This document shows, in pieces, positions 1 through 6,680 of a DNA stretch of 17,934 bases; positions within the stretch are counted from its first letter, which is position 1; every line of letters begins with the position of its first letter. Location of the stretch: NCBI GenBank assembly GCA_947175225.1, contig CAMWLX010000026.1:1-17934 (forward strand), in the 5' to 3' direction. A model generated the notes under the pieces. It was given only the letters and a program-made list of their open reading frames with translations, was not told where the DNA came from and did not search any database. This DNA is from an uncultured Porphyromonadaceae bacterium. Lineage in GTDB: Bacteria > Bacteroidota > Bacteroidia > Bacteroidales > Muribaculaceae. Made by a program: the position numbers and the translations under genes.

Positions 1-50
1 CCGCTCGAAAACCTGACGAAATATTAATAAAAAAATAAGTTTAAACAACT

Positions 51-479
51 TCATCTGATGAATTTACCTTTTTCAGTAAACCTTACATCTTTCCCATTAG
101 AAAGTTCTATTTCATAACCATAATTCTTCTTTTCAATACCGGTCACTTTGGCATCCTTCTCATTGCCTTTCAAAAATGCAGTTATCGGATTAGGAATTAT
201 AGCAGAGGGAACTGCCGCGGCAGGTGCCATTTCTACTTCCTTCCAATTGCCATGCTTATCGAATGAAACTTCGGTGCCATCGGTCATCACCACATCATAC
301 TTTCTGATATGGCCAAACTCCTTACCAATTTTTATGTGGCTCACTTCAGACTTGAAGTTCTCCTTCAATATGATTTGAGCTGCCCGTGGGAGGACATTGA
401 CATCGTGTGTTCTATTGGTTCCTGCCGAAGCTGTCATCGCTCCGATTATGACTGCGAGAATCAAGAATAACTTTTTCAT
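51..479 (-). CDS. Secreted PepSY-like (DUF2874) small protein
   Basis: The 142-residue product starts with a signal peptide (MKKLFLILAVIIGAMTASA, cleavage near residue 19-20) and is probably periplasmic or surface exposed. The mature part holds two similar modules, roughly residues 30-84 and 95-142. Each has a helix followed by a strand pair: KYDVVMTDGTEVSFDKHGNW in the first and YEIELSNGKDVRFTEKGKF in the second. This duplicated helix-plus-sheet layout is that of the PepSY-like/DUF2874 proteins common in Bacteroidetes, which share a fold with beta-lactamase inhibitor protein. A low-complexity linker rich in Ala and Pro joins the modules. Their ligand or partner is unknown. The ATG directly precedes the signal peptide, and a promoter-like element lies about 80 bp upstream. 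The family assignment rests on pattern recognition; the coding call is firm. Confidence 0.85.
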   Translation of the reverse strand: MKKLFLILAVIIGAMTASAGTNRTHDVNVLPRAAQIILKENFKSEVSHIKIGKEFGHIRKYDVVMTDGTEVSFDKHGNWKEVEMAPAAAVPSAIIPNPITAFLKGNEKDAKVTGIEKKNYGYEIELSNGKDVRFTEKGKFIR

Positions 480-558
480 AGTATCAAGGGTGTATGTGTG
501 TGTTTAAAAGTATTTTCACTATTAAAATGTCGTGATTATATCTAAAGTTCACCCTTTA

Positions 559-590
559 CAAAAATGTAATAATCCTCAACAAAAATGCAA
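559..590 (-). promoter_or_regulatory. Candidate Bacteroidetes-type promoter for the PepSY-like gene
   Basis: On the minus strand TTG (590-588) is followed after 19 nt by TACATTTTTG (568-559), close to the TAnnTTTG -7 consensus though with one extra T. Spacing fits the -33/-7 rule of Bacteroidetes. The predicted start of transcription leaves a leader of roughly 70 nt. Confidence 0.45.
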
Positions 591-593
591 TTT

Positions 594-642
594 ATATGAA
601 ACAAAGATGGTGTTTGCCAATAAAAGCAAACACCATCTTTGT
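594..642 (-). terminator. Hairpin terminator of the 535-residue secreted protein gene
   Basis: A perfect 17-bp inverted repeat (601-617 and 626-642) surrounds an 8-nt loop. It begins 29 nt after the stop codon at 672. On the minus strand it is followed by TTTCATATAAA, so the U-tract is short. It separates this gene from the PepSY-like gene and lies just upstream of that gene's candidate promoter, which suggests two separate transcripts. Confidence 0.8.
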
Positions 643-671
643 TCATTCCTTGAAGATTAATTCTTAAGCTC

Positions 672-2279
672 TTACTTAGAAATAATCTTGCTGCGCACTA
701 CGCGGCCATCGCTGTAAGTAGCAACCTTCACAGCTACGCCGGCATTCTGCCTGCTGACTTGACGGCCTTGGAGATCATACCATTTTACTGATACAGGTAT
801 CTGCTCTCCATTTATTTCATTTGCAGAGCTTGTGTCGCCCCAGTATGCCATCTTGCTATAGACGTCTTCTCCATTTTCATTGACATATATGCTGCGTATG
901 CCAATGTTCTCCACTTCTCCATCATAATAGAGATATACAGTATGGTCTTCAGGTTTTTCAGAAGCAACCCAGAAATCCTCCCAATCGTCATACATATATG
1001 GTATGCGCGAGGTATTTTCTACATTCCAATCTTCATCAGTTATATCGAAGTATTGAAGTTCGCCATTGACATATATTTCATAATAAAGATTATCAACATT
1101 GAGAATATTCCCCTCTTCATCTGTATTTGGAAGCATAAAGAAAACTGACTGCCCCAAATAATCGTAAAAATATTCAAGAGCATAAGGGGGGAGAGGAGCT
1201 GTCTCAGGATTGCGATGCTGCATTGCGATCCATACGTTGTCATAGAAATAGAGAGCAAACAGTTTCCTGGGTGTAGAATTGATGATATATCCTCTCTCCA
1301 ATGTCAGTTTTCCGATTTCTGGATCGTAGTCAAAGATAGCACTGTCGGCATAGCTTGCCACTGAAATAAGCTCGCCATACTCATTCTCTTCTTCAGAGAA
1401 TTCCGCACCGCAGAAATAGCTGTAATAGAATATTTCCATATCAGCTCCAAGATATTGGCCGGAAGGGAAAGTCACTTTACCATCGGCTATCTTTCCTTTT
1501 ATCCATGCATCAGGAAGCGAACGGTCTACTCCATTGACATAGAAGTCATCCCCATCTATAGCTACTTGAACGAAATTATTTTGATAGCCATCAAACATCA
1601 CCCAATTGGCCACATCCAATCCTTCGGGCAATGAGATAGGTTCACCTTTGGCAGCCTCCATCTTTATGTTGCGGTCGCCAAATCCTTTCCAAATCCACAC
1701 ATCATTTCCCTCCACTTCCGGATCAGGCGTATGCACACACACTCCAAGGAGAATGTCCGGATCGGCTGACGTCAAAGTGCCATCCTCTCCAATATTCAAG
1801 ACATAGCGGCAATCATCAGTCACCATAAACGTACCTACATTATTTTCGTTGACCACCAACTTCATCGGCGCAAGATAGACAGTCAGCTCAAGGTCTTCAT
1901 ATTCATCATATTCCCGATATATAGCATGGACACCTTCCATCACAAGTGTATTGCCTGCTCGCTCAAATCTGGTCCAAGTGTCTACCGGATACTCGGAAGC
2001 CATATGGCTAAGATAGACATAGCCATCTTCTCCTTCTACCTTTTGCACTATAGAGCCAAGGATCTCGCCATGGGTCGTAGAGAAATGGCCGGTGACAAAA
2101 CCATCGCAAGAACGGTCAAGCCAAGTCAATTCCCCTTCTGGCGCTTCGAAAATAATTTCATCATCATACGAAGCTGCATTCATCTTAACTTGCGGAGCAT
2201 ACGTCACAGGATTAGCAAAGGTTGCCAATCCCCCTGCAACTAAAGCTCCTAAAATTGTAAAAATCTTTTTCATTAGCAT
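672..2279 (-). CDS. Secreted acidic protein of unknown function with YDLQGR-type C-terminal tail
   Basis: The 535-residue product carries an N-terminal signal peptide (MKKIFTILGALVAGGLATFA, then NPVTY). The start may be the ATG at 2279 (MLMKK) or the one at 2273 (MKK); the latter gives the more usual signal peptide. The body is rich in Asp, Glu, Tyr and Trp, looks mostly beta-stranded, and has no enzyme motif I recognise. The last 40 residues contain VKWYDLQGRQV and end in a short basic tail (RVVRSKIISK). This resembles the C-terminal motif (YDLQGR, then a strand ending in a Lys-rich tail) of many secreted Bacteroidales proteins, related to type IX sorting domains. The function is unknown. 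It is divergent from the rhamnogalacturonan lyase gene across 161 bp, so co-regulation is possible but not shown. Confidence 0.85.
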   Translation of the reverse strand: MLMKKIFTILGALVAGGLATFANPVTYAPQVKMNAASYDDEIIFEAPEGELTWLDRSCDGFVTGHFSTTHGEILGSIVQKVEGEDGYVYLSHMASEYPVDTWTRFERAGNTLVMEGVHAIYREYDEYEDLELTVYLAPMKLVVNENNVGTFMVTDDCRYVLNIGEDGTLTSADPDILLGVCVHTPDPEVEGNDVWIWKGFGDRNIKMEAAKGEPISLPEGLDVANWVMFDGYQNNFVQVAIDGDDFYVNGVDRSLPDAWIKGKIADGKVTFPSGQYLGADMEIFYYSYFCGAEFSEEENEYGELISVASYADSAIFDYDPEIGKLTLERGYIINSTPRKLFALYFYDNVWIAMQHRNPETAPLPPYALEYFYDYLGQSVFFMLPNTDEEGNILNVDNLYYEIYVNGELQYFDITDEDWNVENTSRIPYMYDDWEDFWVASEKPEDHTVYLYYDGEVENIGIRSIYVNENGEDVYSKMAYWGDTSSANEINGEQIPVSVKWYDLQGRQVSRQNAGVAVKVATYSDGRVVRSKIISK

Positions 2280-2310
2280 TATTTGCGTGTTGTTTGTTGT
2301 TTTTCATTTG

Positions 2311-2318
2311 CAAAATTA
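2311..2318 (-). promoter_or_regulatory. -7 promoter element upstream of the 535-residue secreted protein gene
   Basis: TAATTTTG on the minus strand matches TAnnTTTG exactly and lies 32 nt upstream of the first ATG. No convincing TTG occurs 19-21 nt further upstream, so this may be a weak promoter or one that needs an activator. Confidence 0.4.
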
Positions 2319-2362
2319 ATAAAAAATTCCTTAGTTATGCGTGATATTTTAAAAATTATTAA

Positions 2363-2370
2363 TAACTTTG
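2363..2370 (+). promoter_or_regulatory. -7 promoter element for the rhamnogalacturonan operon
   Basis: TAACTTTG matches TAnnTTTG exactly and would start a leader of about 64 nt before the PL11 gene. The expected -33 position reads GTG within GCGTGATA rather than TTG. A poor -33 beside a good -7 is common at activator-dependent polysaccharide-utilisation promoters, so this is the best candidate for the operon promoter. Confidence 0.45.
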
Positions 2371-2440
2371 AGAAATCTTTCGAAAAGACTACCTAATGAA
2401 TATTAAATGACCTATAAACTAACCCAATCTTAATACGATA

Positions 2441-4321
2441 ATGAAAAGAAAATTCATAAGGACGTTGCTGCTTGGAGTTGCATTATGCTCCAATATCAAC
2501 CATTCCGATGCTCAGGCACGCTACGACTTCTCAAAGCTAAAGATGGAGAATCTTGGCCGTGGCGTAGTGGCTGTAAGAGAATCGCCCGACAAAGTTAATA
2601 TCTCTTGGAGATATCTTTCCCACGATCCTGAATCCCAATCTTTCGACGTCTACCGAAACGGAAAGAAAATCAACAAAACCCCCATATCAGAGTCTACTTT
2701 CTTTACTGACAATTATAAGGGAGCCGAGGCTGCTTTCTATGAAGTCAAGCCATCAAAAGGGATACTCTCCGGCTCCTATACCCTACCCGCCAATGCTCCA
2801 TTAGGATATATCGACATTCCTTTAGACCGTCCGGAACTCGGAGTCGACATATGGGGCAAAGAATATTTCTATAATGCCAACGATGCTTCTGTAGGCGATG
2901 TGGATGGCGATGGTGAATATGAGATAATTCTCAAATGGGATCCTACAAATTCCCATGACAATGCCCATGATGGATTTACGGGCCCCACATATCTTGATTG
3001 CTACAAACTTGATGGCACTAAACTTTGGCGCATCAATCTTGGTGAAAATATACGCTCAGGTGCTCACTACATCCAATACATGGTCTACGACCTCGACGGC
3101 GACGGATGTGCAGAAGTAGTGTGCAAAACTGCAGATGGCACCATCGACGGCACTAATAAGCTGATTGGCGATCATAAAGCCGATTGGCGAAACATGAAAG
3201 GACGCATCATTGCCGGCCCTGAATATCTTACTGTATTCAATGGAAAGACAGGTGAAGCCATGTCTACTGTCGACTACCAACCTGCTCGCGGACAACTGAA
3301 AGATTGGGGTGACGGCTACGCCAACCGCAGCGAACGCTATTTGGCAGCAATCGCATATCTCGACGGGGTACATCCTTCCGTCATCATGTGCCGCGGGTAT
3401 TATGCAAAATCTGCTCTCGCTGCCTATGATTGGGACGGGAAAGAGCTGAAACTTCGCTGGATTTTTGACTCAACAATGCCCGGCAACGAAGCATATGGCG
3501 GACAAGGCAACCACAACCTCAGAATAGCTGATGTCGACGGCGATGGCTGTGATGAGATTATCTACGGACAAATGACCGTAGACCATGATGGGACCGGCCT
3601 CTATTCTACCGGAATGTATCATGGCGACGCTATTCATCTCCTTTCGGATATTAACAATGAAAAATACTACGTCTGGGGATGCCATGAAAATAAAAAAGAT
3701 GGCACCACTCTGCGTGATGCAGCCACCGGCGAAACCATACTCCGCTATCCAAGCAATAAGGATATTGGGCGTTGTATGGCTGGAGACATTGACCCTACTC
3801 ATGAAGGTGTCGAACTCTGGTCGCCAAGTAGCGGTGGACTCAGGTCTTTTACAGGCGAGCTGATCACCCCTCAAAATAATTTTATGGATGAGACCCATGC
3901 CCATATCCCTGTCAATTTCTGCGTCCTTTGGGATGGCGATCTTCTTACAGAACTTCTTGACGGCAACACCAAGTCTCTTTCAATCAGTAAATACAATTGG
4001 CAGACAGGTGAAGTCGATGTCCTTAAGCAACTCGACGGTGCAGCCTCAAACAACTGGACAAAGGCAAATCCCTGCTTGCAAGGCGATATTCTCGGCGACT
4101 GGAGAGAGGAAGTGATGGCTCGCACTCCCGACAATGAACATCTGCGTATTTATGTGACCGACTACCCTACCGGCTATCGCTTCCATACTTTCATGGAAGA
4201 TCCAGCCTACAGAGTCAGCGTAGCCAACCAGAATGTCGCTTACAATCAGCCTGCAGAACCAGGCTTCTACTTCGGCCCCGACCTCAAGGGCCGCAAATTC
4301 CGAGGCACTCTAATCAAATAA
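2441..4321 (+). CDS. Rhamnogalacturonan lyase, polysaccharide lyase family 11
   Basis: The 626-residue enzyme should cleave alpha-1,4 GalUA-Rha... backbone bonds of rhamnogalacturonan-I by beta-elimination, leaving an unsaturated galacturonyl residue at the new non-reducing end. A signal peptide (cleavage near A24 or A26) implies export. Residues about 30-120 form a fibronectin-like N-terminal domain (VRESPDKVNISWRYL). The rest fits the eight-bladed calcium-binding propeller of PL11. Asp-rich calcium-type loops are visible at 153-161 (DVDGDGEYE), 217-225 (DLDGDGCAE), 364-372 (DVDGDGCDE) and 449-456 (DIDPTHEG), with LGDWREE at 551-557 near the end. Length and order match the family (YesW/YesX-like). 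It is the first gene of a four-gene operon; the GH105 gene follows after 38 nt. The family is clear; endo versus exo action is not decided by the sequence. Confidence 0.93.
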   Translation: MKRKFIRTLLLGVALCSNINHSDAQARYDFSKLKMENLGRGVVAVRESPDKVNISWRYLSHDPESQSFDVYRNGKKINKTPISESTFFTDNYKGAEAAFYEVKPSKGILSGSYTLPANAPLGYIDIPLDRPELGVDIWGKEYFYNANDASVGDVDGDGEYEIILKWDPTNSHDNAHDGFTGPTYLDCYKLDGTKLWRINLGENIRSGAHYIQYMVYDLDGDGCAEVVCKTADGTIDGTNKLIGDHKADWRNMKGRIIAGPEYLTVFNGKTGEAMSTVDYQPARGQLKDWGDGYANRSERYLAAIAYLDGVHPSVIMCRGYYAKSALAAYDWDGKELKLRWIFDSTMPGNEAYGGQGNHNLRIADVDGDGCDEIIYGQMTVDHDGTGLYSTGMYHGDAIHLLSDINNEKYYVWGCHENKKDGTTLRDAATGETILRYPSNKDIGRCMAGDIDPTHEGVELWSPSSGGLRSFTGELITPQNNFMDETHAHIPVNFCVLWDGDLLTELLDGNTKSLSISKYNWQTGEVDVLKQLDGAASNNWTKANPCLQGDILGDWREEVMARTPDNEHLRIYVTDYPTGYRFHTFMEDPAYRVSVANQNVAYNQPAEPGFYFGPDLKGRKFRGTLIK

Positions 4322-4332
4322 AGAATATGTGA

Positions 4333-4344
4333 GGGCGGAAGCCC
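4333..4344 (+). other. Short intercistronic hairpin, PL11-GH105
   Basis: GGGC and GCCC enclose a GGAA tetraloop of the stable GNRA class. It sits 16 nt before the GH105 start codon. No U-tract follows, so it is unlikely to terminate. It might affect translation or mRNA stability, but a 4-bp stem can arise by chance. Confidence 0.3.
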
Positions 4345-4359
4345 GAAAATTTATAAATC

Positions 4360-5721
4360 ATGAAAAATAAAAACTTAGTAATCCTCGCCATCCTTGCCCT
4401 CGCAGCCTGCGGCAAAAGCGAGCAAAAACAAGCAGAGCAGGAGATCAACGACTCTACCACCCCCCTCCATCTCCTCCAGCCAGACTACAAGACCCCCTAT
4501 GGTCAACTGAATCCCGACTCCGTAAAAGCCGATATCGACCGCGTATTCGCATATATCGATGAAGTCACCCCTGCCAAGATGACCGATGGGAAAGTGAATC
4601 AAGGCACCTACAGGCTTACAAGCTATGAATGGGCTGTTATGTATGATGCCCTTCTCGATGCTGCCAAAATCACCGGCGATAAGAAATACTCCGACTATGT
4701 CAGCGACCGCATACGTTTCCTCGCAGAAGAGGCGGACAAGGCCGGCGATGTGTCAGATGATGGTCAGCTCCGTATGGTAAAAGATCCTCGCACTCTCGAC
4801 GATGCCGGGGCTATGGTGGGAGCGTGGATGAGAGCGGCAATGGCCGACTCTACTCTTAAGATATCTCCATATATCGAACAATACTGGGCAGTGGTGGAGC
4901 AAACACCGGTTCATCTCGCCGACGGCACTATTGCTCGCAACCGCCCACACTATAACGCTATATGGCTCGACGATATGTTTATGGCTCTACCATCTATGGC
5001 AGTCCGTAGCCAATACAAGGATCATCCTGAGCAGCTCGATGAAGCTGCAAGAATAGCCACCGGATTTTTCAAGCGTATGTGGATTCCTGAGAAGAATATC
5101 TTCCGCCATGGTTATCTTGAAGATGCTGAGCATCAACCATCAATGGCTTGGGGACGTGCCAACGGTTGGGCTATTCTTACCCTCTGCCAGCTTCTCGACT
5201 ACCTTCCAGAGAATCATCCCAAGCGTGCAGAAATACTCGACATCTACCGCAAGCACGCTGCCGGACTTGCAGAACTCCAAGGTATCGACGGTTTCTGGCA
5301 TCAACTTCTCGACCGTCCCGAGACTTACGAGGAAACCTCTGCTACGGCAATCTTCGCATATGCTCTCGCCCATGGGGTCAATGAAGGATGGCTTGAGGCT
5401 ACTACTTATGGCCCGGTAGCTCAGTTGGCTTGGGAAGCCGTGTCAACAAAGATAAATCCTAAGGGTGAAGTGGAAGGTGTATGTGTTGGCACCGGAATGG
5501 GCTTTGATCCTGCCTATTATGCCTATCGCCCGGTCAGTGTAAAAGCTGCCCACGGCTATGGACCAACTATCTGGGCTGGTGCAGAAATCTACCGTATGCT
5601 GAAAGACAACCATCCCTATGTCAACGACAGCGCAGTCCACTACTATGATATCGATCCCGAAGCCACAATGCCCATCTTCAGCCTCGACAAAGACGGCAAA
5701 GCCATCGAAATCCGCCATTAA
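4360..5721 (+). CDS. Unsaturated rhamnogalacturonyl hydrolase, GH105, lipoprotein
   Basis: The 453-residue enzyme should hydrate and release the 4,5-unsaturated galacturonyl residue that the lyase leaves on RG-I oligosaccharides. The N-terminus is a lipoprotein signal: ILALAAC with the lipid-attached Cys at residue 17, so it is probably membrane anchored. The (alpha/alpha)6-barrel motifs of GH105/GH88 are present: LDDMFMALPSMA at 203-214, whose Asp204 matches the catalytic Asp position of GH105; WGRANGW at 264-270; HQLLDRPETYEETSATA at 314-330; and VCVGTGMG at 374-381, followed by PTIWAGAEIYRML. Length is somewhat above the usual 370-400 because of the lipoprotein leader and a C-terminal extension after about residue 415. 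It lies between the PL11 and DUF4861 genes in one operon. GH88 is the main alternative, but RG-I context favours GH105. Confidence 0.9.
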   Translation: MKNKNLVILAILALAACGKSEQKQAEQEINDSTTPLHLLQPDYKTPYGQLNPDSVKADIDRVFAYIDEVTPAKMTDGKVNQGTYRLTSYEWAVMYDALLDAAKITGDKKYSDYVSDRIRFLAEEADKAGDVSDDGQLRMVKDPRTLDDAGAMVGAWMRAAMADSTLKISPYIEQYWAVVEQTPVHLADGTIARNRPHYNAIWLDDMFMALPSMAVRSQYKDHPEQLDEAARIATGFFKRMWIPEKNIFRHGYLEDAEHQPSMAWGRANGWAILTLCQLLDYLPENHPKRAEILDIYRKHAAGLAELQGIDGFWHQLLDRPETYEETSATAIFAYALAHGVNEGWLEATTYGPVAQLAWEAVSTKINPKGEVEGVCVGTGMGFDPAYYAYRPVSVKAAHGYGPTIWAGAEIYRMLKDNHPYVNDSAVHYYDIDPEATMPIFSLDKDGKAIEIRH

Positions 5722-5740
5722 CCACTTAACCACATAACCC

Positions 5741-5765
5741 TAAACTTTCGCTCAGCGGAAGTTTA
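5741..5765 (+). other. Intercistronic hairpin, GH105-DUF4861
   Basis: An 11-bp stem (5741-5751 with 5755-5765, one G-U wobble) has a UCA loop and ends 12 nt before the DUF4861 start codon. AATTAATAG follows rather than a U-tract, so read-through is expected. It could be an mRNA processing or stability element, or partly occlude the next ribosome-binding region. Confidence 0.45.
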
Positions 5766-5777
5766 ATTAATAGAATC

Positions 5778-6680
5778 ATGAATAAAATCCTATTATCATC
5801 CTCCCTCCTATTAGGCATCTCAATGTCGTCTTTTGCTCAGACAGATGCCTACATCAAACTCCGCGATGAAAAAAAGACACATCCCCGCATCGAAAGCATC
5901 ACATTCCCGGGAGATGCCAACACCCGCTACATGTATGATGCTATCTACGGTCATGGTGCCGTGATAGAAAATCCTTGGGTTGCCTACCGCGTATATATGG
6001 ATAATCGCCAAAGCCTTGACCTCTATGTAAAGCAGACCCCTCAACTCGAGCTGGACGTAACGGGATTCTACACCACTCCAGATCAACTGAAAGAAGGCTA
6101 CGGAATAGATGTGCTTTGGGCTGGAAAGTCAATAGCTGCCGGATCTTTCAGAGGTTTGCAGAACGGAAATCCCGTCACTATTGATACTGTGGCATCACGC
6201 ACCCAGAAAGTAATCGACGACCACACCATCCAAGTCATTGACAAAGATTGGATCTACAACGGTCATCCGATCCAGATGACTCAGACCTATACCGTGCTTC
6301 CCAATAGCCGCGACCTTTTCGTTGAGATAAAACTTGACGGCTACTTGCCCGATGAAGTATTTGCAACCGGTATTCAAAAATTGGAGACTGACAACCAAGG
6401 ATTCATAAACGCCGATGGGCGTGCCGCTTCTTGGGGTAGCAATATCCCTGACAAGAATCACCCTGAAGTTGTAGAGCAAGTCGGGCTCGGCATTATCGTT
6501 GAGCCTGAGAATGTAGTGTCTACTGAAGAATCCGATCTTAATTATCTCGTAAAAGTTCGCCCTACCAGCGACGGCGTGATCCGCTATCGCGTCATAGCCT
6601 GCGGCGACCGCGAGAAAAACGGATTCACCAACTACGCCGACTGGTCAAAATACATCAAATCTCTTAAATACACCGAATAA
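5778..6680 (+). CDS. Secreted DUF4861-family protein of the RG-I operon
   Basis: The 300-residue product has a signal peptide (MNKILLSSSLLLGISMSSFA, cleavage near A20-Q21). The mature part matches my recollection of DUF4861 proteins, which recur beside GH105 and other uronate-acting genes in Bacteroidetes. Features typical of the family are the early segment RYMYDAIYGHGAVIENPWVAYR (quoted in part: YGHGAVIENPWVAYR, residues about 57-71), a mid-protein WAGKSIAAGSF, and many beta-strands, with conserved-looking His, Tyr and Asp residues. No established catalytic motif is visible. It sits between GH105 and GH2, and its stop overlaps the GH2 start by one base (TAATG), which implies translational coupling. 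The role is probably carbohydrate processing of uronate-containing oligosaccharides, but this is inferred from context only. Confidence 0.8.
   Translation: MNKILLSSSLLLGISMSSFAQTDAYIKLRDEKKTHPRIESITFPGDANTRYMYDAIYGHGAVIENPWVAYRVYMDNRQSLDLYVKQTPQLELDVTGFYTTPDQLKEGYGIDVLWAGKSIAAGSFRGLQNGNPVTIDTVASRTQKVIDDHTIQVIDKDWIYNGHPIQMTQTYTVLPNSRDLFVEIKLDGYLPDEVFATGIQKLETDNQGFINADGRAASWGSNIPDKNHPEVVEQVGLGIIVEPENVVSTEESDLNYLVKVRPTSDGVIRYRVIACGDREKNGFTNYADWSKYIKSLKYTE

Noticed and set aside
1..50. Remnant of a gene at the left edge
   Set aside because: The stretch is AT-rich with stops and shows no recognisable coding sequence, RNA or terminator.
2273..2279. Two alternative start codons (MLMKK or MKK) for the 535-residue protein
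   Set aside because: The difference is two residues and cannot be decided from sequence, so it is not treated as a finding.
3056..3904. Long antisense open frames opposite the PL11 gene
   Set aside because: They lie wholly within a gene with clear family motifs, have no start context and encode nothing recognisable; they reflect codon composition.
4460..4465. C6 tract early in the GH105 gene as a phase-variation site
   Set aside because: Six bases is too short to suggest frequent slippage, and the frame is intact.
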